A DNA stretch of 64,000 bases from Ailurus styani. Taxonomy: Eukaryota > Chordata > Mammalia > Carnivora > Ailuridae. The notes beneath the pieces are model-generated. The model was given only the letters and a program-made list of their open reading frames with translations, did no database searches and was not told the origin of the DNA. The stretch is taken from assembly GCA_002007465.1 (NCBI GenBank), contig LNAC01000101.1, forward strand, positions 2,995,281 through 3,059,280. Direction: 5' to 3'. Shown here piece after piece: positions 56,501 to 59,869 of the stretch; position 1 is the stretch's first letter, and every line of letters begins with the position of its first letter. The position numbers were made by a program, and so were the translations under genes.

Positions 56501-58541
56501 TTGATTTTTTTAATATATAAATAAAAATAACTGAAATGGTGCAAAAAAAGGACAAAAAACTAGTTTAAAATAAAAATCCATATCCTGTGCCATGCCAATT
56601 CAGAGCGAACTTGAGCCTAAATTCCATTAATTCCTTTAGAGCCATATTTAGCTTAGCCCACAAAAACTATCTCAGGACATCTTCATGCACAAACTGCCAG
56701 GGAGCTGAGCGCAACAGCTCAGGAGATATCACATATGCTAGTGCTGCTCCTTCCTTGTGACATAACCCTGTGCTCACTCTCTCAGGCACTGGGTTTGAAG
56801 GCAGGACTCATTCATCATATACCCACCCACCCATCTATCCATCAACCATCTATTCACTCACCCATCTATCACTCACCCATCTATCCACCCATCCATCCAT
56901 GCATCATCTATCCATCCATCCGTCCACCATCTACCCAAGCGTCCATCCACCAACCAAACATCTATCCACCTGTCCATCCGTCATCCGTCTACCCAATCGT
57001 CCACCCACCCACCCATCTACCCATCATCCATATATTCACTCATCCATCTACCACTCACCCATCCATCCACCATCTACACAAGCATCCGTCCACCAACCAC
57101 CCAAACATCTATCCACCTGTCTATCCATCATTCATCTACCCAACCGTCCACCCAACCACCTATCTATCCATCCATCTGTCCCTCCAACCACCCACCTAGT
57201 CATCCATCATCCATCTACCCAACCATCTATCCACCCATCCATCCCTCTACCTACCCACGCATCCATGCTTCATCCATTTATCCAACCATTCATCCACCAT
57301 CTACCCAACCATCCATCATCCATCTACCCAAGCATCTATCCACCAGCCACCCAAACATCTATCCACCTGTCCATCCATCATCCATCTACCCAACCGTCCA
57401 CCCAACCACCTATCTATCCATCCATCTGGTCCTCCACCCACCCACTCAGTCATCCATCATCCATCTATCCAACCATCTATCCACCTATCCATCCCTCTAC
57501 CTACCCACCCATCCATGCATCATCCATCTATCCACCCATCCATCTACCCATCCATCCGTCTACCACCTACCCAAGCATGCATCCACCATCCCCCCCAAAC
57601 AACTATCCACCTGTCCATCCACCATCCATCTATCCAACCATCTGTCTGAGGCGTATACCCATCTCTATTTGCTTCTCTGCCTTCCTCTCACTCATTCAAC
57701 AAACTTCCAGGGTATAACAAACACAAGACTGAACCACAGGGATTCAAAGACTAAACAGGATAAAGACTTTCTCCCCAATCATCTCGGATTCTAGTAGGGA
57801 AACCACTATGGTTGTAAAGTAGGTGGGTGACCCAGAGGCAAATGATAAAAAAAAAAAAAAGTAAAGTAGGTGCGTGAGATGGAAGACAGAGCCAGGAGTG
57901 AAAGGCCTGGACCAGAACCTCAACTCTCCTCTGATTATGCTAGCACACCAACCCAGGGTTCCCAATCCCACGACAGCCAACGAGGATGGAGAGAAATGAG
58001 CAGATTCTCTGCTAACATATGGAGATGGGAGATAAAGGATTCTGACTTGAGCAGAGGCTGATGTATTCTTGTGAGAGAGACAGTTCGAGTGGGAAAGCCT
58101 GATGAGTTTAGTTCTGGTCGAGCTGAGTTTGAGATGTCTAGGACGTGACTAACATTCAAGCCTGGCCCTCAGGAGAGAGATGGGGGAGGGAGATGAAGAC
58201 CTGAGTCTTCAACATCAGGGGAGGGAGGACCGTGGTAGGGTGGGGGAAATCACGACAGGAAAGGAAAAGGGAAGCCCAGCCCCCCGGAGCACACATCCCC
58301 GAGGACACAACTAGGAAAGCCGACTCTCCTTGCATCCACAGTCACCCGCAGCACAGTATTTGACAAATAAAAGGCAACAAAAGCCATAGAGGGGACAGTC
58401 ACCTATGTCGCGTCCCACAGGAAAGGTAACTGACCGAATCAGGCGTGCGGGGGAGGGGTGGTCGGTCCTCACCTGAGACATCAGCGTGTCACAAGCGGAG
58501 GCCAGGCCAGTTCCCACGGAAATGCCGATAACGTTCACCAC
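957..58541 (-). CDS. SLC47A2: MATE-family H+/organic cation antiporter gene, class III type; 13 internal exons, partial at both ends
   Basis: This is the span of a spliced coding region, with exon entries given separately. Exons 2-14 sum to 1167 nt (389 codons) in one uninterrupted frame with GT-AG introns. The product is a multi-helix membrane antiporter that exports organic cations in exchange for protons. It aligns without gaps to human MATE1 residues 80-468 and keeps the counterparts of Glu273, Glu278 and Glu300, but has Asp at 389. Segments such as [26 protein letters not shown] and [10 protein letters not shown] match my memory of mouse Slc47a2, the class III (testis-type) MATE, better than human MATE1 or MATE2-K. 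The symbol follows the rodent gene; human SLC47A2 is a different class, and an annotation pipeline could call this SLC47A1-like. The first exon and the C-terminal exons lie outside the window. The intact frame and splice sites argue against a pseudogene. Confidence 0.92.
2131..2372. repeat. Foldback of two SINE 3' parts (inverted repeat)
   Basis: Minus-strand SINE tail and body (about 2131-2245) is followed directly by a plus-strand SINE 3' part with its TAAATAAAATCTTAAAA tail (about 2246-2372). Neither half has the tRNA-like head. The two arms are largely complementary and would form a long hairpin in RNA. Confidence 0.75.
2717..2743. repeat. (GA)n microsatellite
   Basis: About 13 perfect GA dinucleotides in intron 13. 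Confidence 0.9.
3725..4930 (+). mobile_element. L1 ORF2 remnant
   Basis: The text follows the reverse-transcriptase part of an old L1 ORF2 (opposite to the MATE gene). It includes versions of 'AGGATTGTTCAATAT', 'GTTCTTGCCAG..CAGTAAGGCAAGAAAAG' and 'GATGATATGACTGTATACCTGG'. There are many stops. It is interrupted by the SINE at 4502-4745. Confidence 0.7.
4502..4745 (-). mobile_element. SINEC with an internal N and duplicated segment
   Basis: Minus-strand SINE flanked by the duplicated target GGAATTCCAAATTTT. At 4684 there is a single N. About 46 bases before it (CCTGAGATCATGACC... to ...TTAACCCACTG) are repeated after it, making this copy longer than its neighbours (see findings). Confidence 0.9.
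5905..6085 (+). mobile_element. MIR
   Basis: It has the MIR layout: 'GGTTCTGGAGGCAAACTATC' and 'TGGGTTCAAACCC', then 'ATTTACTATCTGTGG..AAATCACTTAACCTCTTCAG' and a 'TTCTTCATATTTAA' segment. Diverged and ancient. Confidence 0.75.
6639..6692. repeat. (CA)n microsatellite
   Basis: About 20 CA units with a TATATGTGTG edge, inside the L1 remnant. Confidence 0.9.
6917..7118 (+). mobile_element. SINEC
   Basis: Plus-strand SINE (GGGGCACCTGGGTGGCTCAG head, CAAATAAATAAAAATCTTAA tail) inserted in the L1. L1 sequence resumes after it with 'GGAACCTCATACACTGTGGG', matching 'GAGAACCTTGG' before it. Confidence 0.9.
7695..8425 (+). mobile_element. L1 ORF2 fragment
   Basis: A second plus-strand L1 piece starts again upstream in ORF2 (ATTTACATATGACATGAT) and runs to 'TCAATAAATGGCGTTC'. 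It includes a stop-free stretch resembling [15 protein letters not shown]...[12 protein letters not shown] of ORF2. It is a remnant, not an active gene. Confidence 0.7.
8752..8884 (-). CDS. SLC47A2: MATE exon 13 (residues 393-437)
   Basis: This 133-nt exon begins [20 protein letters not shown] and continues [24 protein letters not shown], ending in a split Gly codon. The acceptor is ctctttag|GGC and the donor ATAATAG|gtatgtt. (S/C)GGVLRG.G.QK.GA..N.IGYY is the strongest C-terminal MATE signature, spanning helices 10-11. Human MATE1 reads TSGGVLRGSGNQKVGAIVNT. Confidence 0.95.
9138..9318 (+). mobile_element. SINEC (older copy)
   Basis: Plus-strand SINE with head GGGATGCCTGGGTGGCTCAG and tail AAATAAATAAAT. 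The next SINE is inserted into this tail. Confidence 0.85.
9319..9504 (-). mobile_element. SINEC inserted in the tail of the previous SINE
   Basis: Minus-strand copy ending GCGCCCC. The interrupted tail of the first SINE resumes after it as 'GAATAAATCTTTAAAAG'. Confidence 0.85.
9640..9880. repeat. Possible ancient interspersed repeat, family unknown
   Basis: Words such as 'CAGTGCTCAATGGGCACCAC', 'AGGGACATTAACAAAC' and 'GTCTTCAAATGCCTA' resemble a very old mammalian repeat consensus. It overlaps an 84-90 codon open frame on each strand, neither of which looks like a protein I know. Confidence 0.3.
10227..10296 (-). CDS. SLC47A2: MATE exon 12 (residues 369-392), Asp at the Glu389 position
   Basis: This 70-nt exon completes Arg369 and reads [20 protein letters not shown] then ALA. 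The acceptor is caacag|AGATATC and the donor CTTGCA|gtgagta. The human sequence is DIINLVAQVVPIYAVSHLFEALA. The residue aligned to human Glu389 (helix 10) is Asp, from a GAT codon at 10236-10238. The acidic charge is kept with a shorter side chain. I recall the same HLFD in the rodent class III protein, so it is probably a class feature rather than damage. Confidence 0.92.
11237..11432 (+). mobile_element. SINEC
   Basis: Plus-strand SINE: 'ACACCTGGGTGGCTCAGTCA' head, TCT-rich region, 'CAAATAAATAAGTAAATAAT' tail. Confidence 0.9.
11836..12017 (-). mobile_element. SINEC
   Basis: Minus-strand SINE in the L1 5' UTR, flanked by direct repeats TACCAGAACAATT. Confidence 0.92.
13166..13350 (-). mobile_element. 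SINEC
   Basis: Minus-strand SINE flanked by the duplicated target TGCCTGAAGCAATG (about 13141 and 13352). Confidence 0.92.
15985..17262 (-). mobile_element. Old L1 5' end, antisense
   Basis: The plus strand carries the complement of an old L1 5' region: 'GGGTCAGTTTCCTTGATTGA', 'TCTGGGATGCAGTTAAATTT', 'TAGTTTGATCCTGTCAGG', 'TGGCTGGTGGGAACA' and the closing 'CCAGTCCCTATTATTCCATC'. The order matches the family. No open frame. Confidence 0.65.
17282..17468 (+). mobile_element. SINEC
   Basis: Plus-strand SINE, head GGGCACCTGGATGGCTCAG, tail CAAATAAATAAGTAAAATC. Confidence 0.92.
17802..17828 (+). repeat. 27-bp word, copy 1
   Basis: An exact match to 18993-19019 (starts ATCTGTGTTCTAGAA, ends GGTTCTCTTA). 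Possibly part of an MIR-like element. Confidence 0.6.
18153..18228 (-). CDS. SLC47A2: MATE exon 11 (residues 344-369)
   Basis: This 76-nt exon completes Gly344, then reads [20 protein letters not shown] and FTSD plus a split Arg codon. The acceptor is ttttccag|GCG and the donor GTGACAG|gtatgta. It covers the ninth membrane helix and the KD..YIFT(T/S)DR loop. Introns 10 and 11 are in the same phases as in MATE1. Confidence 0.93.
18229..18780 (-). other. Intron 10
   Basis: This is a short 552-bp intron between exons 10 and 11, and one of the few introns here with no recognisable transposable element. Confidence 0.6.
18781..18889 (-). CDS. SLC47A2: MATE exon 10 (residues 308-344), RVGNALGAG motif
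   Basis: This 109-nt exon starts [20 protein letters not shown] and ends [16 protein letters not shown] plus one base of a Gly codon. The acceptor is cttctcag|CTGCCC and the donor TGTGCCG|gtgagtc. [11 protein letters not shown] is one of the most conserved MATE strings and is nearly identical to human MATE1. Human SLC47A2 has CVRVGMALGAADTVQAK instead, which argues against class II. Confidence 0.95.
18993..19019 (+). repeat. 27-bp word, copy 2
   Basis: Identical to 17802-17828 and in the same orientation. It is followed by 'CTGTGTGAGCATAACC', which resembles an MIR core. Confidence 0.6.
20796..20991 (-). mobile_element. SINEC
   Basis: Minus-strand SINE with a TTTATTTATTTATTTGACAC tail complement and head complement CACCCAGGCACCCC. 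Confidence 0.93.
21535..21668 (-). mobile_element. SINEC (old, tail missing)
   Basis: Diverged minus-strand SINE: 'CAACCCTGAGATTATGACCT' and 'TTAACCAACTGAGCCACTCA'. The A-rich end is not recognisable. Confidence 0.75.
21771..21968 (+). mobile_element. SINEC (young)
   Basis: Plus-strand SINE flanked by the perfect 16-bp target duplication AAATAATTATGATGTG; well preserved. Confidence 0.96.
22530..22760 (+). mobile_element. MIR
   Basis: It has an MIR-like order of words: 'GAACTTGAACTCTGAAGGGA', 'GGGATCAGATCTCAGCCAGT', 'GATCCCAGTTTCTCTGTCAG' and 'GTGTTTAGAAGAGTGCCTGG'. Confidence 0.65.
23029..23238 (+). mobile_element. SINEC (young)
   Basis: Plus-strand SINE with target duplication AAGAAATGTAGCAATA / AAGAAATGTAGGAATA. 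Confidence 0.95.
23511..23710 (+). mobile_element. SINEC (older subtype)
   Basis: Plus-strand copy of the older type ('CATCCGACTCTTGATTTCAG'), with a CAAATAAATCTTTAAAATAA tail. Confidence 0.9.
23826..23940 (+). mobile_element. SINEC, 5'-truncated
   Basis: Only the pyrimidine-rich 3' part and the (AAAT)n tail are present. The next SINE sits in its tail. Confidence 0.85.
23945..24149 (-). mobile_element. SINEC inserted in an A-rich SINE tail
   Basis: Minus-strand copy. The tail of the older copy continues after it as 'AATAAATAAAATCTTAAAAA'. Confidence 0.92.
24664..24856 (-). mobile_element. SINEC
   Basis: Minus-strand SINE flanked by TATGTACT. Confidence 0.93.
25220..25404 (-). mobile_element. 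SINEC
   Basis: Minus-strand SINE flanked by a 20-bp direct repeat beginning AGAAATACATTC (25200 and 25405). Confidence 0.93.
26090..26510 (-). mobile_element. Old L1 ORF2 remnant, antisense
   Basis: The complement of L1 ORF2: 'TGTACTGATGTTGCATCCTG', 'ATAAAATCATGTCACCTGCA' and 'TTCCTTTCCGATCTGGATGC'. It is interrupted by the TG repeat at 26262-26317. Upstream sequence to about 24990 may belong to the same element but is not clear. Confidence 0.65.
26262..26317. repeat. (TG)n/(CG) microsatellite
   Basis: Alternating purine-pyrimidine tract: TG units followed by GCGTGCGCGCACGTG and more TG. This composition favours Z-DNA. Confidence 0.9.
26525..26724 (+). mobile_element. SINEC
   Basis: Plus-strand SINE with TCTCTGACT repeated on both sides. 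Confidence 0.93.
28585..28806 (+). mobile_element. SINEC inside Tigger
   Basis: Plus-strand SINE flanked by GAAAATCTTTTGGAAAG and GAAAACCTCTGGAAAG, which are copies of the transposase target sequence. It has a (GATA)n stretch in the tail. Confidence 0.93.
28750..28785. repeat. (GATA)n microsatellite
   Basis: An interrupted GATA/GATACA tract in the SINE tail. Confidence 0.85.
31150..31590 (+). mobile_element. Old L1 3' end
   Basis: The L1 3' UTR words 'GGAACAGTGGTTGCCAAAGG' and 'GATGAAAAGATTCTGGAG' are followed by 'AAGATGGTAAATTTTATGTT' and an A-rich end. It is split by the SINE at 31354-31542. Confidence 0.75.
31354..31542 (+). mobile_element. SINEC
   Basis: Plus-strand SINE inside the L1 3' end, flanked by AAGATGGTAAATTT on both sides. 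Confidence 0.94.
31765..32940 (+). mobile_element. L2 LINE fragment
   Basis: C+T-rich, low-A text in L2 order: 'TCTCTGATGACCTGAAATCT' and 'CTTCATCACTGGCCTCCTGC', then 'CTTGCGATTCTTCCTACTC', 'TCCAAACCCTGGTCACATCC' and 'GACTGCCCTCCCTGAAAAGG'. The overlapping 120-codon open frames are by-products of this composition. Confidence 0.6.
32945..33140 (+). mobile_element. MIR-like repeat
   Basis: It has the familiar order 'AAGTGCTTTAATACATTGTC', 'TTATGAGACAACTGAAGCTC', 'AGAAAGGTTAATTAATGAGT', 'GCACGGCAGGGCTCAACCCC' and 'GTCTGGCTCCAAAATCCA'. Confidence 0.65.
33288..33355 (-). CDS. SLC47A2: MATE exon 9 (residues 285-307), helix 8 with Glu300
   Basis: This 68-nt exon completes Gly285 and reads [20 protein letters not shown] then YM. 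The acceptor is atttcag|GACTG and the donor TACATG|gtaagga. ELGAQ.I.YELA is the family signature of helix 8. The Glu300 counterpart is GAA at 33309-33311. The exon is followed on the transcript by a 14.4 kb intron. Confidence 0.93.
33356..34490 (-). other. Intron 8
   Basis: This 1.1 kb intron contains one diverged SINE (33465-33653). The rest (33655-34490) holds nothing I recognise. Confidence 0.55.
33465..33653 (+). mobile_element. SINEC (diverged)
   Basis: Plus-strand copy with a poly-G edge ('GGGGTGCGCCTGGGGGCTCG') and tail CAAATAAATATGTAAACCTT. Confidence 0.85.
34491..34604 (-). CDS. SLC47A2: MATE exon 8 (residues 247-285), helix 7 with Glu273/Glu278
   Basis: This 114-nt exon reads [20 protein letters not shown] then [17 protein letters not shown], and ends in a split Gly codon. 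The acceptor is tctccag|GTTGG and the donor CTCGCAG|gtttgtc. The counterparts of human Glu273 (codon at 34525-34527) and Glu278 (34510-34512) are both GAG. In MATE1 these acidic residues of helix 7 are needed for cation/proton exchange, so the catalytic core is kept. Confidence 0.94.
35040..36110 (+). mobile_element. Old L1 3' half
   Basis: Plus-strand L1: 'AAATATCTGCAAATCGTGTA', 'AGACATTTCTCCAAAGATGA', 'GCAGCATTATTCACAAGAGC', and then the 3' UTR 'GTGGTTGCCAGACAGAAGGA' and 'GGATGGTAAATTTTAGGCTA'. No coding capacity. Confidence 0.8.
36837..37860 (+). promoter_or_regulatory. L1 5' UTR with possible internal promoter
   Basis: A GC-rich L1 5' UTR in the plus direction, opposite to the MATE transcript. 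L1 5' UTRs of this kind carry an internal Pol II promoter, and many also fire antisense. Activity here is inference only. The 228-codon open frame on minus (36987-37673) is a shadow of this region. Confidence 0.45.
37862..38012 (-). mobile_element. SINEC, head missing
   Basis: Minus-strand copy that stops at 'GGATGCTGAGATCGTCATGA', so the tRNA-like head is lost. Confidence 0.88.
38261..38462 (+). mobile_element. SINEC (young)
   Basis: Plus-strand SINE with a CAAATAAATAAATAAAATCT tail, inside the L1. Confidence 0.94.
38689..38881 (+). mobile_element. SINEC
   Basis: Plus-strand SINE inside the L1 ORF1 remnant, interrupting it after 'GAGAAAAAGAGATACGCAAC'. Confidence 0.93.
39092..39252 (-). 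mobile_element. SINEC (older, short)
   Basis: Minus-strand diverged copy, 'GATTTATGAGAGAGAGAGTG' to 'TGAGCCACTCGGGAGCC'. Confidence 0.85.
39485..39801 (-). mobile_element. SINEC with N and duplicated flank
   Basis: Minus-strand SINE whose target CTGCAACTAAACTTA is present before and after it. An N at 39541 is followed by a second copy of the preceding roughly 120 bases, which contain both the flank and the SINE tail. The real insertion is probably about 200 bases. Confidence 0.9.
41080..41290 (+). mobile_element. MIR-like repeat
   Basis: 'GTGAATCCTCGCGACAATCA', 'AACTGGGAAAACTGAGACAC' and 'GGACCCGAACGG...GTGGTCTGGATCCAGAGTC' follow the common ancient repeat order. Confidence 0.65.
41367..41572 (+). 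mobile_element. SINEC (young)
   Basis: Plus-strand SINE flanked by AGAGGGGAGAAAAGGAG / AGAGGGGAGAAAGGAG. Confidence 0.95.
42462..42644 (-). mobile_element. SINEC
   Basis: Minus-strand SINE flanked by ATTTTGTATATAATCT on both sides. Confidence 0.94.
43205..43365 (+). mobile_element. Old L1 3' UTR fragment
   Basis: 'GACTGAGAGCAGATTAGTGG' and 'TTACCTGGGGCTCATGAGGA' through 'GGTGATGGACATGCTCTAAA' resemble an old L1 3' end. It runs straight into the AT tract. Confidence 0.6.
43365..43672. repeat. AT-rich tract of TATTA/ATAAT units
   Basis: About 300 bp of almost pure A+T with repeated TATTAATATTAAT and TATATAATTATTATAT words and many short palindromes, so it could fold into cruciforms. Confidence 0.85.
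45120..45700 (+). mobile_element. Old L1 ORF2 3' part
   Basis: Plus-strand L1: 'CATGTTGGTGAGGATGTGAT', 'CTAGCAAACCCACTCCTAGC', 'GGAATATTACTCAGCTGTAA' and 'TAAAGGACCACATATTGTAT'. Broken frame. Confidence 0.75.
45801..45994 (+). mobile_element. SINEC
   Basis: Plus-strand SINE with AACTGTCAAAAG on both sides. Confidence 0.94.
46207..46401 (+). mobile_element. SINEC (older), tail interrupted
   Basis: Plus-strand SINE. The flanking GAGGGAGAAATT occurs before it and again at about 46639, beyond the nested copy. Confidence 0.9.
46418..46617 (-). mobile_element. SINEC nested in the previous SINE tail
   Basis: Minus-strand copy inserted into the A/T-rich tail, which continues afterwards as 'AAAATCTTTTTTTAAAAATG'. 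Confidence 0.9.
47165..47356 (+). mobile_element. SINEC (young)
   Basis: Plus-strand SINE, GGGGCACCTGGGTGGCTCAG head, tail CAAATAAATAAATAAAATCT. Confidence 0.94.
47541..47841 (+). mobile_element. Carnivore L1 3' tail, itself interrupted
   Basis: Plus-strand 3' UTR end (GGAGCACTGGGTGTGATGCA, then AAAAAATAAAAAAAAAA), 5'-truncated and inserted in the older L1 ORF2. Confidence 0.75.
47558..47742 (-). mobile_element. Carnivore L1 3' tail, nested, 5'-truncated
   Basis: Minus-strand L1 3' end starting with a T run and 'GCCCAAGGGGTACAGGTCTG'. It is flanked by a perfect 16-bp target duplication CGAAATGGACAGTATT (47542-47557 and 47743-47758). The same L1 end occurs on plus at 53385. Confidence 0.9.
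48432..48632 (-). mobile_element. SINEC (young)
   Basis: Minus-strand SINE preceded by a long (TTTA)n tail, flanked by AAATGGGATTTAT on both sides. Confidence 0.94.
49818..49915 (-). CDS. SLC47A2: MATE exon 7 (residues 214-247)
   Basis: This 98-nt exon completes Val214, then reads [20 protein letters not shown] and [12 protein letters not shown], ending in a split Gly codon. The acceptor is ccttcag|AGGATC and the donor GGGGAG|gtacgag. It is the sixth membrane helix plus the KKxH..TWGGW loop that is well conserved in MATE1 and MATE2. [11 protein letters not shown] is the class III version of GSALANLISQY. Confidence 0.93.
49916..51592 (-). other. Intron 6
   Basis: This 1.7 kb intron has a short minus-strand SINE tail remnant (50533-50566). 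The section about 51040-51590 is GC-rich with long shadow ORFs on both strands, but none resembles a known protein. CpG density looks too low, by eye, for a CpG island. Confidence 0.5.
50533..50566 (-). mobile_element. SINE tail remnant
   Basis: Only 'TTTTTTTAAGATTTTTATTT ATTTATTTTG' remains, without body or head. Confidence 0.6.
51593..51690 (-). CDS. SLC47A2: MATE exon 6 (residues 182-214)
   Basis: This 98-nt exon begins [19 protein letters not shown] and ends [10 protein letters not shown] plus a split Val codon (GT|A). The acceptor is attttag|GGC and the donor GTGGT|gtaagta. It corresponds to human GIVLPQIVTGVAANLVNALANYLFLHQLHLGVI, the fifth membrane helix. It lies at the edge of a GC-rich stretch (about 51040-51600). 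Confidence 0.93.
52381..52568 (+). mobile_element. SINEC
   Basis: Plus-strand SINE flanked by AGATGGGACTGA on both sides. Confidence 0.94.
52838..52919 (+). mobile_element. SINEC, 5'-truncated
   Basis: Only the 3' pyrimidine stretch and tail (CTCCCTCTGCCTGCCGCTCC ... AAATAAATAAATAAAT) are present. Confidence 0.85.
53385..53525 (+). mobile_element. Carnivore L1 3' end, short 5'-truncated insertion
   Basis: A 140-bp L1 end: 'ATGGGTTATGGACATTGGGG', 'GATTCACAGACCTGTACCCC', then a long A tail. Flanks GAAAACACCCCAA / GAAAACGCCCCAA form a target duplication. It lies about 70 bases beyond the exon 5 donor on the transcript. Confidence 0.92.
53596..53640 (-). CDS. SLC47A2: MATE exon 5 (residues 167-181)
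   Basis: This 45-nt micro-exon is phase 0 at both ends and encodes [15 protein letters not shown]. Human MATE1 has ATFLYMLQVKYLLNQ here, while the class III rodent protein, as I recall it, has [15 protein letters not shown]. The acceptor is cctacag|GCC and the donor AGCCAG|gtacagg. It completes the fourth membrane helix. The exon is easy to miss by ORF scanning; without it the gene would look broken. Confidence 0.93.
53641..54412 (-). other. Intron 4
   Basis: This is a 772-bp intron. Its transcript 5' end is occupied by a SINE in antisense (54188-54393), which begins about 20 nt after exon 4. The rest is unrecognised. Confidence 0.6.
54188..54393 (+). mobile_element. SINEC next to the exon 4 donor
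   Basis: Plus-strand SINE with a (CT)n stretch. Its A tail ends about 20 bp from exon 4. Confidence 0.93.
54413..54455 (-). CDS. SLC47A2: MATE exon 4 (residues 153-166)
   Basis: This 43-nt micro-exon is found by homology. After completing Arg152 it reads [14 protein letters not shown], matching human LTQTYVTIFIPALP. The acceptor is atttcag|GATAG and the donor TCTTCCT|gtaagtg. It is the first half of the fourth membrane helix. A SINE poly-A tail ends only about 20 bases beyond the exon edge, so on the transcript a poly-U tract starts about 20 nt after the exon. Confidence 0.9.
54456..55220 (-). other. Intron 3
   Basis: This is a 765-bp intron with no transposon that I recognise. A small GTCACC-type minisatellite (55018-55072) lies about 150 nt inside it from exon 3. 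Confidence 0.6.
55018..55072. repeat. GTCACC-type minisatellite
   Basis: Five or six imperfect copies of a 10-11 bp unit such as GTGTCACCCC / CGTGTCACCG, about 150 bp into intron 3. Confidence 0.8.
55221..55369 (-). CDS. SLC47A2: MATE exon 3 (residues 103-152)
   Basis: This 149-nt exon starts in phase 0 with [17 protein letters not shown] and continues through the hydrophobic [18 protein letters not shown] and [12 protein letters not shown]. Its last two bases (AG) form an Arg codon with exon 4. The acceptor is ctcgag|TCC and the donor CTCCAG|gtcagc. It covers the cytosolic loop and the third membrane helix. The exon length and phase are the same as in MATE1 (TYGSQNLKHVGVILQR and onward). 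The FGGKNLKR start is the class III form. Confidence 0.93.
56171..56376 (+). mobile_element. SINEC
   Basis: Plus-strand SINE flanked by AAAAGGCTATTTAA on both sides. Confidence 0.94.
56815..57655. repeat. CCAT-type VNTR with higher-order repeats
   Basis: About 840 bp of CCATCTAT/CCAC units on plus. Above the 4-bp unit there is a longer period: the word C.CAAGC(A/G)T recurs at about 56935, 57078, 57328 and 57571 (spacings about 143, 250 and 243 bp), and the blocks between share order. The 315-codon open frame here is an artefact of a stop-free tetranucleotide. Confidence 0.95.
58473..58541 (-). CDS. SLC47A2: MATE exon 2 (residues 80-102)
   Basis: This 69-nt exon is phase 0 at both ends and encodes [20 protein letters not shown] followed by MSQ. 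It corresponds to the membrane segment and GLSSACDTLISQ motif of MATE1, one of the most conserved stretches of the family. The transcript-strand acceptor is ttgcag before GTGGTGAAC, and the donor is CAG|gtgagg. It is the most 5' coding exon in the window. No counterpart of the preceding FCGHLG/ELDAVTLA segment was found between 58542 and 64000. Confidence 0.93.
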
Positions 58542-59869
58542 CTGCAAGGAACAGCATGGAGCTTCAGCCAGTGCAGCTCCCTCCACCCCGAGGAATGAGG
58601 GAAGACCGCTTATCTCGAAGGAGCAACCCGTGATCACAGGCGGAAGGCTTTTCTCCTCCCGGTCAAGCGGCTGACTGTCCACTGTAAACGGAACTGGAGC
58701 CTCTGACCGAAGGGGTCCCTTCACTTCGTGTCCACGAGGGTGGCTTACAACCTCGTTTTTCTCAACACAGCGCCCGTCGTGACGTCTCTGTGAAGTGAAC
58801 CTGTGACAGCAAGGCCCCTGGTCCACGACGTGCGTTTCCCGGAACTGACAGCAAACCCATCCTGGGCGGGTGCTACGAGCACCCCCGTCCCCAGCCCCTG
58901 CCACGCGGGATTGTGAGCTCTACCTACTCCCACATGGGTCACCTGAACAGGTCCTGGAAAGCTGCAGCCATCCAGGTGGTGGCCTGAGGCAGGGAGGGCT
59001 GGCCCCAGGCTTTAATCCTCTAGCCAGACACGGGGACTCATTGTGCGTCACCTGCTCACCTTGGCCTTGGCCTGGGGCCCCTGACAATGGAAGGCACAGG
59101 CCAACGTGCTGTTGTGCAATGGCGGGGGGGCGGTGGGGGTGTTGGGGGGAGTTGGAGGCCCTCATTTTCATCCACGGTCTCCCCTTTAGCAGGGAGGTCG
59201 ACCCCAGGTGGGTTAACTTCTTGGCTGACCAGGGTCACGGACTCTAGCCCCCCGGGTAACAGGCCACACACAGAGCGAGTCCCAGGGCCCGGGTTCAGGG
59301 TGCAGCGGGAGGCACCCAGGCCAAGACACCCTGTGCTCTGCCTGCCAGCCCAGGGCAGCGTCAGGGTTTCAAACTCCAAAGGCTCCTCTGCCTTCCAGGA
59401 AAAGACAGGGAAGCCCGCCGGTTGCTCTTCCTAGAGGGCTCCGAGTCTCCCCCGGGGCCGGTCCCTTGCCAGAGCCTGCCCTGACTCCGGGCAAGGGCTG
59501 CTAACCCGAGCTCTGATGTCACCCCTTCCCCACACAGTGCCAGCTGTCGGGACACCGTCTTCCAGTCCATCGAGGCCGCCAAGAAACATTCCTCTGACTC
59601 AGCATCAGGAAACGCCGTCCTTCCCCCAAGTACAGGGCTCAGTAACATCTTGGGCATGCTGGCAATTTCTGGAAACTACCGGGGCAGGGTGTCCAGAGTG
59701 TAATTTGCAGCTTCTCCGGGGCTAACCACTCCCAGCTGAGTCTTTTTCTATCCATGTTGCTTTGACTCTATCCTACCACCTATTTATCCTCTGTCTTCAA
59801 AATATTTTTATAAACCAACTCCAACTCTTCAGGAAACAAGATGGGTATAAATAAATGTTCCCACAGCCT

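Larger units (their letters stand above)
55370..58472 (-). other. Intron 2
   Basis: This 3.1 kb intron contains a SINE (56171-56376) and the large CCAT-type tandem repeat (56815-57655). The flanking unique stretches 55370-56170 and 57660-58472 hold nothing recognisable. Confidence 0.6.

Noticed and set aside
56770..57717. 315-codon plus-strand open frame rich in His, Pro, Ser and Ile
   Set aside because: It is the translation of the CCAT-type VNTR, which lacks stops in its frames. There is no protein-like composition outside the repeat.
58870..59660. CpG island or promoter of the MATE gene in intron 1
   Set aside because: The stretch is GC-rich, but CpG dinucleotides do not look enriched by eye, and no start exon is found next to it. 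A CpG observed/expected count would settle it.
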